A DNA stretch of 64,000 nucleotides from NCBI RefSeq assembly GCF_022539665.2, contig NC_081334.1:8154424-8218423 (forward strand). The letters run 5' to 3'. The stretch is from Daphnia carinata. Taxonomy: Eukaryota > Arthropoda > Branchiopoda > Diplostraca > Daphniidae. The notes beneath the pieces are model-generated. The model made no database searches. It had not been told where the DNA came from and saw only the letters and a list, made by a program, of their open reading frames with translations. Every line of letters starts with the position of its first letter. Within the stretch, counting starts at the first letter, position 1. Positions 53,300 to 63,846 of the stretch are shown one piece after another. The translations under genes were made by a program, and so were the position numbers.

Positions 53300-54639
53300 T
53301 ACTTCCTGTATTTGATTTAAAGTGTCAAACAGAGTCAACAAAACTTCCCAAACAGAGTCAACAGCACCCTAAAAATTTGTGCCAAATTGCGTGTCACTTT
53401 GTAATGCATTGTTCGAACACAGGTTTCAGATGTTCAAAGGCTGCACCATTCAAAAAATATTGTTCTCAAGCCAAAACAACTGCGCGCAAGTTATGAGAGA
53501 GTTAGGTAAATGGAAAATGCACCTATGATTCAACGGATAAAGCGTCGGGTTTACAAAATAAGAGCTCCACTGGCATTGTGGCATATTGACGTCCACACAA
53601 AATGGATCGGTAATTTACTTATTTATTCTCTTATTTGGATAATCGTTTACAGTTTCCTTTAATTTTAGCTATGGGTTCATTATACACGGAGCCATCGATG
53701 GTTATTCGCGCTTGATCGCCTATATTTCCTTGGAAAATAAAAAATTTTCTGAAACTGTAATCGGCTTATTTGAGAAAGCAGTCAACGAGTGGCGCTGTCC
53801 CGCAAGCATAAGGTAAACATATTTTTGGAATTATTGGAAAATTCTCTGATGAAATACCAATAATTTCTTTATACAATCTAGGTCCGATCATGGCGGTGAA
53901 AACGTTCTAGTTGCTGATTTTATGATAAATGCAAGAGGGGTTAATCGAAAGAGTTTTCACACGGGATCATCTGTTCACAATCAGCGTGTTGAACGACTCT
54001 GGAGAGATGCAATTGAAAGATGCAACAATACTTTTATGAATATATTTGAGTAACCTCCATCGAGTTGCAAATTTAGTGCTTCTACTATTTCCTTGTCTTA
54101 CATTATTCTAGGCAGATGGAAACAGATGATATTCTTAACGAAGACTCGGATGTCGACCTTTTTTGCTTCCACATAGTAGGCTATGATTTGATTCAACGCT
54201 CGTTAAAAACTTTTCGGGAAGCATGGAACTGTCATCCTATTCGAACCGAAAAGCACCAGGCTCCTATGGAGCTATATATTAAAGGATTAGAGATGTTGAA
54301 GGAGGAACACGAAGCTGGAGTTCTTGATAATGAACCTACGGAAACTCATTCAGGTAATTATACTGCAATAATTTTCTGGAAGGCGTTTTTAGTAGTACTT
54401 TAAATGTGCCATGTAATGCTGGTTCAGGGGGAAAAACTGAAGGCGCTTTCTGAATGGTCCGATTACGCTGATGCATTTCATAGATGTGTGGTTGACAAGT
54501 TCCCAATCAATATTTCGAAAGACCAAGTTTCCTGCTTGGAAGCCGTTATTAATCCGAAATCAGTTGATATTTGGAATCTTCGAAACAAGTTTATCCAACC
54601 TAAGGCATGTGTCGTAAGATATCTAAATTTGTGAGTTTG

Positions 54640-55739
54640 CCTGTTTCACTTCAATACAGAGAAGATCATTTTCAGTGATAAAGCCTTTTGTGTTTTTTTT
54701 TTATGGGAACTCATCTGATCCTCATTATGAATGGAATATAAACTTATGCACAAATTTACAGTACTAAATTTCAGTTAGTAGTATTTTAAATCTAGGATGT
54801 CAATTGAAGTTTGGTGTTAATTGACTATGTGTCTACCTTGCGTTCGTGTGTTGACCCATTGTGATGAGCGAAATGCTGGGTTTTGACAACGAAAACCTAT
54901 GATATTTTATGATATTATGTGTGAATGTGAACCTGTGGCTTTATACTTACGTTTTATATGGATCAGGCAGATTCGTCGATATTATTTTTCGTGGCAAATT
55001 TTAATTGTTGGGTGATAGGTTAAAGTTAAAGCTGTACAATACGTAACGGTAGTGTTATTTGAATGTTCTGGACATTTACATGGAACGAATGGAGACTACC
55101 AAGACTAATTCAATTTTGTCTACATCCCGAATCAACTTCTGTTCCCCCCTTAGTCAACTGTATTAATTTTAACTGGAATGAAATGCAATTAATTAGCATA
55201 GACTTACCTGCTCAACGGCATCATTTAGTTTAACAAATCTTGTTATTTACCCGTTTTCGTGTCTAGAAAAAATATTCCCACGCCTAAACGATTGTTTTTT
55301 TAACCCCGACGGCCGAATATTTAACGCACGTGTAAGAATATTGTTAAGGGGTGTGAGAGGTTGCGTGATAAGCGTAAAATCTGAATCTTTTTGGGATACC
55401 AGTTATTAGGTTTAGGAAAGACGTGAGGGAGTCGAGGACATATTTAAGGAAGGCAGATGTAGTGAAAAAAAACCAATGGTATTGAAAATAAAAATTCGCG
55501 TTGGTTGCTTGGCGAGTTGATTGGCTAACTGCTTTCGTGGGAAAAAGGGATAGGGTAGCAGAGGCGAATCTTCAAAACTCAAAACACTTGCGCGAAACGT
55601 GAGCAAATTTTCCAGTTGACTTTTTACTTTTCAGTTATTAAGTCGATCTTATTATTGTTACAACAACTTTGGTTTTTAAAGTGGATTTTTAACTGTGAAC
55701 GAGACGACATATAGTGCACACACGGATTAAAACGGCAAC
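54640..55739. other. Spacer between integrase-like and HECT-like genes
   Basis: No coding frame with a motif. The GC content rises toward 55400-55600, just upstream of the HECT start codon, where a promoter would be expected. A 64-codon minus-strand frame at 55606-55412 is probably chance. Confidence 0.4.
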
Positions 55740-57950
55740 ATGGATCGAAAAAAATTGGGGGAAATGTTCAAGAAGTTTTTTAAACAATTGGAGGAGTCGA
55801 ACGATATAGACGAAGAGAAAGAAAAAGAGGACCAGGATTATGGTAAAAGTTCTACAATTAATTATGAATTGGGCAGTTTTGGTATTATTTTATTCTTCCA
55901 ACTTGTTCATTTTTTCCAACGCTTTTAGTAAAAAGGTAAACATTTAAAAGCTGTAACAAAATCATCCAACTAGATCCAGGTCCTTTATCATCGTGTTGTA
56001 GCTCAACAAAAAGAAACAAGCTTAAAAGGCTTCAAAAGAATCCTCGTAGGGAATCAAAACTTGAAGACGAAAGACGCCACGAACGACGCAAGCTGTTTGA
56101 TAAAAAAAGAAATGGTTTGATTTTCAAAATGTTGTGTGTTTTGGTGATTCTTAAATTTACATTTACATTTTTAGACAAACACGAATTTGAAAAAAATTTT
56201 CGATGTTTGGACAAAAAATGCCCTGTAATGCCTGTTCCTAAACCGACTAATTTAGCAGCATTAGAAAATTCTGGACTATGGGGAAGAACGGTGAAGTTTT
56301 TGGACACAGACGACAAACAAACCGTTAAAACTAAAATTGAAACGTAATGTATTAAAACAGTGTACAGACGAGCGAATTGCAATAATAATCTTCTTATTTT
56401 TAGCATTTTCCCCAAGCTTGTTGGCGGATTTAAAATGTTAAAATCACAAAAGAATGGAAAAACGTTGTACCTTATCGGCCAAGGTCCAGTTGTGGATGGA
56501 AAAGAGTTGAAGGCGGTTTTTGCGAAAAACTTTTATCTATGTCCACTCCAGAAAGACATAGTTATTGCAGACGATTCCTATTCCCAAAGCGAATCGGAAG
56601 AAGATGACTGCACGGAAACATGCGTGTATTGCGGTGAAGTTATGCCTATCGAAGTACTGGAAGCGCACACCAATGTTTGCGACAAAGAAATTCGTCAAAT
56701 GTCCGACGATGAAGCCACCGTCTTGCTGTTTGACGAAGAAGCAGCTGTACTCGATTTCGCTGGTATGTATGAACATTCGGTAGTAATCAGGATCATTTCT
56801 TGTCTTTCAGGTTTTATCTATTTACAGGAATGGAAAAAATTCATCTGCACCAAAGTCGGTTTATGGCATATTCAGACGATGCGGCCTATGCTTCTAGGGA
56901 ACTATGCGGGAACGCCATCGATATATACAGGATGAGCTACATAGAAGACGCCATCAAGATTTTAAAAGATCCCTTCTTTCTGTAAGTTGCAAGTTTTAAA
57001 GCATGCATAACTTACCTTATCTCCATTAACTCTGCTAACTGTGCCTCTTTTTAGTTCCAGGATCAAAAGGCCTTTGGTTGTTTCCTCCATTGGTGAGGCC
57101 GGAGTAGACGGAGGCGGACTTCGTAGGGAATTCTTGTCTATGATAGTAGACTACGGTAATTCTGTATTTTCTAATAAGGAAACAGATGTTGGTTTAGATT
57201 TAGCCGACATAGATGAAATCTATTACATGTTGGGGATTTTCCTTGGTAAAGTTTAATTGCTCCTCCGATTAAGTACACAATTTTTATTAATTTACTTTTC
57301 TTCCATGCTTAGGTCTAGCTGTAGTTCAAGTCGGTCTGTGCCCAAAATTTGTGATAGCGGCTTGGAAGGATTTTAACGGGAGCATCAATCGCTACCATCC
57401 GTTTATCAGAGGCTTAACGGCCTTACAGCTAAATGAGGTAACAAACCAATAAAACAACTATATTTTACACTCAGCAATAATTTGTTGTATTTCTATATAG
57501 CTACTTTGCGACAAACAAGTACAATCAATCTTTATGAACATCCCAGTTACCGTTGCTCTAATAGTGGAGTCATTAGACACCAATCCAGACCCTCTGCTCT
57601 TTTGTAGCCAAGAAACGAAGATGTGCCAAGCAATTTCGTACAATTTCTTTATTAAATTCCTAAACAACGTAGCAGATGGAAAAGTTAGTTCTCCGAACTA
57701 TGGAAAAATCACCTTGGACGACGTTTATCTTTTTTACACCGGATCAAAGATTGTTCCCATTTCTTGGGACAGTTTCCGATACAAGCTGAATTTCAAGATG
57801 AACGACGATTGTCACCGGTTCCGGCCTACAGCAAACACCTGTGTTGGATGTGCCTAACTAAATATACCAGTCGTTGAAACGTATAAGGATACGGAAGCTG
57901 GATGGATTGATGCAATTTTAGGTATCTCCTTTGGGTTTAGTCGAGTGTAA
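55740..57950 (+). pseudogene. HECT-type E3 ubiquitin ligase-like gene with C2HC finger
   Basis: In-phase exons: 55740-55842, 55974-56114, 56175-56343, 56404-56762, 56828-56981, 57054-57245, 57313-57437, 57501-57950. The N-terminus is charged (MDRKKLGEMFKKFFKQLEES). Exon 4 has a C2HC finger, TCVYCGEVMPIEVLEAHTNVC-type (Cys-Cys, then His and Cys). Exons 5-8 form a HECT domain: VVSSIGEAGVDGGGLRREFL, DEIYYMLGIFLG, LAVVQVGLCPKFVIAAW and the catalytic Cys region RPTANTCVGC. The domain would transfer ubiquitin through that Cys. A TAA at 57855-57857 cuts the chain four residues after it, yet the downstream frame continues NIPVVETYKDTEAGWIDAIL to a natural end at 57948. The stop is thus a recent-looking nonsense change. 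The family resembles G2E3-like repeats found in many animals. Confidence 0.75.
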
Positions 57951-58032
57951 TTTTTTGGCTTGTTCACCTGTTTGTGGTGTCGTATTTCATGGTTTTTTAT
58001 TCAGAATTCAATCATTTTGTTTCTTTGTAATG

Positions 58033-58601
58033 TGTAAGGATCGAATGATCTATTCCTTCACTGTCACCAAATGTAAGGTTCGAATGAAGAAATCTATCCC
58101 TTCACTGTCACCAAATGTAAGGTTCGAATGAATCCGTTCCTTACTTATAATTATTGGATAACGATGATGAACTGTATTGTTGCACTGTGTTCGAGTATTT
58201 TACAAAGACCAAATTGATAATTGACGAAAGGAGACTTACGGAGACAGTCTGACCGAGATGGCAACTGAAGCTTGGAATTAGACTGAAGCTAGAAACACAC
58301 TGACTGAAAGTTAAAGGTAGACTCGCTGGTGGCTAGAAGTAGACTGACTCAAAGCTTAAAACACACTGCCTGACAATCTGGAAAAAGGGCAACATTTATA
58401 CAGAGAAGCAAGGTCGTTTAGGATTAGGTGTCCCAACGGGAATAAATATTCTGCGTGTAAATGTAACACCTATGTGAAGAATTGGCAAGTTTGAAGGCCA
58501 GAGCCATCGGCAGATGACCTGTTGGCGGAAGAGGGGGGAAAAGGGTTGCAAGCGTGGGAACGAGAGGGGAAGGTAAGGAGTACGGTTGGCCGTTCCTTAC
58601 A
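58033..58601 (+). mobile_element. Solo LTR (569 bp) after the HECT gene
   Basis: It starts TGTAAGG and ends CGTTCCTTACA, with AATG on both sides (58029-58032 and 58602-58605). The first 120 bp contain three tandem units of about 45 bp (TGTAAGGTTCGAATGA then TTCACTGTCACC). It is related to the solo LTR at 13214-13621 through its ends and the GTGTAAAT-TAACAC block. Confidence 0.85.
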
Positions 58602-58689
58602 AATGCTTTATCAATAAAGACACTGGTGTGGCAGTCAGAAAGACTGTTTTAACGTCAGACGAACATTTTGGTTGGTTAGTTTTTTCTTG

Positions 58690-59560
58690 TTGCTTCTTCT
58701 CCATCCACTTCTTACATTTGTCATACAAACGGCAACTAGGACGTTTTCACGGCCACGATCGGACCTAAATTGTATTTTAAAAATTACTGATTTTTCATGA
58801 AATCTGCACAAGCCATTCCAGAAATAGTTTTAATTTAATCTGGCCGAATACCTCCACTCGCTGACGGCTTTCTTGAATAAAGCAATTACAGTTCCTAAAA
58901 TTGTTATTTTCGAAGGAAATGTAGGCAGTAATGAAAACACGATCATAAATGAATAAATTACCGATTCATTTTATGGTGGCCCTCAATGTGTCACAATGGC
59001 AGTGGAGCTTTAACTTTCTACACCCGATGCTTTATCCATTGAATCATGGGTGCATTTTACGTTTGCCTGATCTCCCATAACTTGCACGCAGTTATTTTTG
59101 GTACAGAACAACGTTTGTTGAAATGGTGCAGCACCTGAACATCTGCAAACCAGTGTTCGAACAATGCAGATGTTTTGTTGAGTCTGTTTGATACTGTAAT
59201 GTAAATACAATAGTTAACGTTACCAATTTGGATTACATCTTAAGACATCTGTGAGATATATTTCTAGTTCTGCATCAGATACCTCTGGTCTAGCTGTAGG
59301 ATGTGCCCTCTTTAAGACTCGAAACACAGTTTTTCTTCTGATCGTCAGCAATTCAGCAATCTTTTCAACCGAGCGCTCTGGTCTGAACGTAAACACAAAA
59401 TTTATATCCACATTGTGATTTGATACTTCATGAATGTCACTTACCTAAGTAGGCTACTCTTCCAGTAAATCAATTCGACAGCAAGATTTGGTTTCCGAGC
59501 AGTAATTGAGGCAGAACGTCCGACTGCTTTCACACTAATTACAACGTATAACTGCAAAAT
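58690..59560 (-). pseudogene. Inverted, decayed copy of integrase-like 5' exons
   Basis: On the minus strand: an exon with KIAELLTIRRKTVFRVLKRA at 59375-59224, then an intron of only about 85 bases, then the exon aligned to 53430-53609 (59138-58960), then broken pieces of the next two exons (SVEWR region at about 58870 and SDRGRENVLVA at about 58755-58720). It lacks MULE-1 and carries a CAA where the left copy has the TAA stop. Frameshifts show it is not functional. Confidence 0.75.
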
Positions 59561-59569
59561 GTGCATATA

Positions 59570-60212
59570 AAAACAAAATTCAGATGAAATTATAGGCTGT
59601 ATACATACCATGTTGCGGTGTAAAGTTGTAGCAGCGAAATTTCAACAAAGCATCCATATGTAAGGCAATCCTTAAATAAGACTTCCAATGACACCACGCC
59701 AATGACACCTTTATTAAAAACGATAAATGTTTTAGAAGCTACTTACTGTGATTTCGAATCGAAAAGACTATTGAACCTCGCAGATGATGTGCAATGAAGC
59801 GTGACGTATGAAAACGTTCCGCATATCTTTCAGAGCGTACTCTGGCAGAAATAGTTATTTTGGTAGTCAGATACCAGGTGGCGTTTGTGACTTGTACATG
59901 CTTTCAAAATTCCGATCTCATAGCTCCAATACACGGCTTTTCCCATTCCCCGCCAGGCGGCAGCATAGTTTTTACGAATAGCTTTTGAAATAGCCGAGCA
60001 AGATAGCTTTTCTAATAGCCTGTTGGTATAGCGGGGTGAGGCATAGCATACCAGGTTGAGGGGCGGGTGCTGGATAACACCCGAGGTTGAGGTGCGGGTG
60101 CCCGATAGCATCCCAGGTTGAGGTGCTGGCTTATAAGGTGCGGGTGATCATAATGGCACTAAAAACTTGTCATATCAGGTGCGGGGGACAATAATGGCAC
60201 TAAAAACTTGCC
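59570..60212 (-). repeat. Right arm of the large inverted repeat
   Basis: Inverted relative to 48434-49080. It keeps the GGCTATTAGAAAAGCTAT block, the TTTTCGATTCGAA word and the CACCTCAACC tandem motifs. The terminal GGCAAGTTTTTAGTGCC word occurs twice here (about 60150 and 60212), a small tandem duplication. Confidence 0.75.
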
Positions 60213-62590
60213 ATAGTTAAGAGGTGCGGCGCTCAAAATTTGCCCCATCGCACATTTTGCCTTCTGCCGTCTGCTGTCTGCTATATATATATACGATGGT
60301 TGCCTAGGGAACGATACTTGTGCATGACTTGTAGTTTTTGAAACCGTCGACTGCAAAAATGCTGACAATTAGAAGATAGTTACCACTTCGACCGTTCGGT
60401 GGCGCTGCTTTTCGTGGTGTTTGAGCGGGCACTCATCGCACATTTTTTTTTGGAGCGTAGCGCCAATCACGCTCAAATACCGTTAAGCGGCTCGGCCGCT
60501 TAAAAATTTAAGCGGAGCGCAAATTCGCTCAAATTTTGTGCGCGCTCACGGCAAGTCTCATATTATCCAACCATATAATTTATAGTTTAAGCACGCAAAT
60601 ACGCAATCATTCTCATTACATTAAAATTTAATTAATCATTCATTTAATTGATATTTTCGCAAATTTAAAAGTATATTTGCATCGTCTTAAAAAATGAAAT
60701 AGAGCAAAATAATGTTTCGTTATATTTTCATTAAAGAGAGTTATTGATTTAAGAAATTATATATTTACATGGCTAGAAAATGTAAAGTTACATTTAGAGA
60801 ATTAACTAAAAAAACTGACCGGCAGATGACGACTGCAGTAAAAAAAAACATTTTTTTTTTTTTGGATGGGGAGGGAGTAGAACGGATTGCCATTATACAA
60901 GAGGAAACCTGTATCTGTGAATTATCTCTTAAATAACGCAGTATGATTTAGAGATAAATAAAATATATAATACTATTAACAAAAGAAAATAATACTTTTT
61001 TTTGTATAGGTAAATTTATTTGCCTGTTAAGTGGGTATTGAATTATTTTTGAAAGTTATGTCCTCTACAGGAGTCACGTTCAATGAGGGAAGGACACAAA
61101 CCGTAGTATGTACATATACATATATTAGTAATAATAACATGTATAGTAATGCATGTGGTAGAGTCTGTACATACATAATATTAACAGTATGTATGAATTA
61201 CATATTAAACATGCATTGATTATATGGATAGCATATGTATAACAGACTACATATAGTTAATCAAAATAGTATAGATATATGTATCTTGTAGAGTACCATA
61301 CATGTCTTTCTTATAGTACTTATCTTTAAATTCTATATGTCAACTAAATTTGATTCAAGTAACTTAATAATGTATAGATGTAACTCTCAATATACCATAA
61401 CACAGATAAAGAAATAACTGAAGTATGAAGACATTACCTGCGCCGTAAATATAAGGAGAATAGCTCATTCAATAGCTGTCAATATTTTGACATCAGGATA
61501 AGCATCAGTGCCAACATTGTCAGTCTTCTTGGAACTCATCCTTCAGAATTTCGTTATAAGCTTCAATACTGGGTGACGGAAGTTGATGGCCGAGAGTCAC
61601 CATTCAAATACATCACTCTTCTGTGTACATTTTTTGCAGTCAGGCCACTTAAAAGTAATTTTTAACAATGTAAGATACTTTTGCAGTCTTAATTTTTCTT
61701 TATACTTGCCTTAACCAGTTTGGGCAACAAATAGTCAATCCTATCCTCTCTGTAATTTTCTTTTTGAACACTAATATTAACTACACTAATAAAGTCTAAA
61801 CGAGACACTATTAAACATTAATAAGTATAATTGAGAAATCATAATAAATCATTAATCGCATAAGGAGCTACAATTTTACCTTTTACAGAAAGGGCAGTTG
61901 AAAAACAGATAACAACCGAAAACAATAACATTTTTTTAAAATTATAGTCTGCTAATATCGTTTTCCACGATATACCAGAAAAACTCATCTATTCCACACT
62001 GTTAAGTTCCTCGCCTTATGGGTGAGAAGTCATTCCATGATCGTTTTCCACGATATACCAGCAGACGTTACGCGTACATAATTTACCGGGCCCGTAGAGC
62101 CGCAGAATACAATACTTTGTATTTCACAATACTGCGTCCAAATGTGACGTCCTGACGCGAGCCTGCCATGCGTTCAAGGCGTTTAAAAAAAAGTAGAATT
62201 TAATTAAAAAGGCCCTCATGTTTTTGGCTTAAAATTTCTAAAATCATGTTTAAAAATGATAAAATTTTCATGTGAAACTGAGACAACTAAAGAAAAAATC
62301 GATTCGATCACTGACGTAGGTTACTCTGTTCAGAAATTCCGCTTAGAAACCATTTTTAAATGCTACACATTTCCAGGAGAAAGAACGTAATCAAATTAAA
62401 CAAACGTAATCTATCGGAGTAATTCTTGAATAGATATTCTATTTTTGCTAATACTACAATGAATCAGCGGGAATTCAGAATTTCGCCACAGTACTAGTAG
62501 CCTGACGAAAAAACTCGATTCTGCCAACTTTAGCACTTAATTCTAGATGGCGTTGCAAGTTTGCCTTGGTAAATTCACCTTGCCAGCAAC
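60213..62590. other. Intergenic, no gene seen
   Basis: AT-rich DNA with low-complexity runs (poly-A/T at 60840-60865, TA-rich at 61090-61330). A GC-rich palindrome lies at 60483-60503 (TTAAGCGGC-TCG-GCCGCTTAA) in an otherwise AGCG-rich 100-bp patch. No sustained ORF. Confidence 0.5.
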
Positions 62591-62596
62591 TATCGA

Positions 62597-62775
62597 TCAG
62601 TCTGTCTATCGCACGGCACGTAGCTGCTTAAAAGAAAGATCGACTGAAGTTAATCGATAGCTAGCAAGCTAAGAGTAACGAAGCAACGAGTTCCCTTTTA
62701 TCGCTCGTACAACTCAGTTGGTGCAGCTCAGCCAGCGAGGCATTTTCCGCTACACTTCGGCACCCACTCACTCAC
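62597..62775 (+). promoter_or_regulatory. Probable promoter and 5' non-coding exon of 14-3-3 zeta
   Basis: TCAGTC at 62597 and TCAGTT at 62714 both fit the arthropod initiator TCAKTY. No clear TATA box precedes them. A strong donor CTCAC/GTAAGT lies at 62775-62776, and the first coding exon starts with a matching acceptor at 63526, so 62.6-62.78 kb is the best candidate for exon 1. Which initiator is used cannot be told from sequence. Confidence 0.45.
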
Positions 62776-63525
62776 GTAAGTTCCAGAAACTTGAATATGG
62801 TTACATTTAAGCGAGAAACAGAGGACTAAAATGTGAAAACGTGGCGTTTGACGTTTAATGAAGAATTAGATCGACAAAAACCGTTAGTTAACCCTCAATC
62901 CGTAACCGGTGATGAGGTTGGGCGTCCATAGAGTAGAATGTTCTTAGCTTGTGAGAGGCGCCATCTTTGCTCCCTACGCGACAGCTCGCGCAACCCATCC
63001 CACATTCCTTTTCTTCAAAGTTTTTACGTGTATCTTCATGCAGCCATTTTCTCTTCTGTAGAGAAGAGGTGCGTAGATGATAGAAATATAGATTCCAATT
63101 GTTCGCAAGTGTGAAATTCATATATTTCCATTTCGTTTTTTATCCTCTATCTGTGGCTCCTGTCAATCAGTAGGAAGTAAAGTATGTCTGTGTGGCTTCT
63201 CCTGTTCAAGGCCAACACTAAACTTATTAATGCAAAAATTTTAGCCTTTTGCTGCGTTGAGACGCACACGAGGCCTCTCAACTTGCAATCAGGAGGGTGG
63301 GTTCGGACGCTCCCGCGTGATTCATGCTTAAGGTCAGGGAGGGTGTGGTGTTATTCAATGGTGGTCGACGTTTGCTTTTTTTTTCTCGTTTTCATCATAG
63401 AACATTAGTTCTCCTGCCAAACCAAGAAACTAGTAGTTAGGTTTTCCATTGAACTCCTACCGGCTATCTAACTGGTTGTAAAGTTGTATGATAATGTAAT
63501 CTTGGTTTATTTCTTTTTGATGCAG
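62776..63525 (+). other. Probable first intron of 14-3-3 zeta
   Basis: Bounded by GTAAGT at 62776 and TTTTTGATGCAG at 63525. It contains no convincing ORF; the 60-77 codon frames on both strands lack motifs. Confidence 0.45.
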
Positions 63526-63846
63526 GTATTATAAATTAACAGAAGAATGAGCATGGACAAGGAAGAATTGGTGCAGCGAGCCAAGCTGGCCGAACAGGCC
63601 GAGCGTTACGATGACATGGCGGCGGCTATGAAATCGGTGACGGAGACGGGCGTTGAGCTGTCCAATGAGGAACGGAACCTGTTGTCTGTGGCCTACAAGA
63701 ATGTAGTGGGTGCCCGGCGGAGTTCTTGGCGAGTCATTTCGTCTATCGAACAAAAAACCGAGGGCTCTGAGAGGAAGCAGCAAATGGCCAAGGAATACAG
63801 AGAAAAAGTTGAAAAGGAACTCCGCGAAATCTGCTACGATGTTTTG
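63526..63846 (+). CDS. 14-3-3zeta: 14-3-3 zeta, first coding exon
   Basis: After an acceptor at 63525 and a 21-base 5' leader, the start codon at 63547 opens [20 protein letters not shown], then [40 protein letters not shown] and [12 protein letters not shown]. This is helices 1-4 of a 14-3-3 protein. The phosphopeptide-binding Lys (in [10 protein letters not shown]) and the first binding Arg of ARRSSWR are present. The exon ends in phase 0 at a GTAAAT donor (63847); the remaining ~145 residues lie outside the window. 14-3-3 dimers bind phosphoserine proteins in the cytosol in signalling and cell-cycle control. The sequence is much closer to the zeta type than to epsilon. It appears fully intact. 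Confidence 0.97.

Larger units (their letters stand above)
48989..54633 (+). pseudogene. DD34E integrase-like gene (integrase core family)
   Basis: Exons read by eye: a start codon at 48989-48991 just before a donor; about 49050-49149 (RPKLAVDIDLLKLYL); 49212-49384, an HTH with VAKIAELLKISRRTLFRVLK; 53430-53609 (IQRIKRRVYKIRAPLALWHI); 53669-53812 (IIHGAIDGYSRLIAYISLEN); 53882-54049 ([15 protein letters not shown] and [17 protein letters not shown]); 54112-54353 and 54428-54633. The catalytic triad is the Asp of WHID, the Asp of RSDHGGEN and the Glu of HNQRVERLW, with 34 residues between the last two. This resembles eukaryotic integrase-core proteins related to retroviral-type DDE enzymes. A TAA at 53507-53509 replaces a CAA seen in the right-arm copy, and exon phases at 53669 and 54428 do not fit. 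MULE-1 sits in the intron after 49384. Confidence 0.75.
48230..60212 (+). mobile_element. Large inverted-repeat unit with integrase-like and HECT-like genes
   Basis: The left arm (from 48434, GGCAAGTTTTTAGTGCC) and the right arm (ending 60212, inverted) align over the tandem CACCTCAACCT-GG-TGCTATCC motifs, the block with GGCTATTAGAAAAG, the promoter-like region and the first exons of the integrase gene. Between the arms lie the integrase-like gene and the HECT-like gene on the plus strand. Without the nested MULE (3.9 kb) and solo LTR (0.57 kb) the unit would be about 7.3-7.5 kb. Additional inverted motif copies at 48240-48433 make the left edge complex. No target duplication was found, so mobility is an inference. 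Confidence 0.6.

Noticed and set aside
57951-58690. Additional coding exon of the HECT gene around 58600-58690
   Set aside because: The HECT frame has a natural end at 57948-57950, and the open stretch near 58600 spans the edge of a solo LTR.
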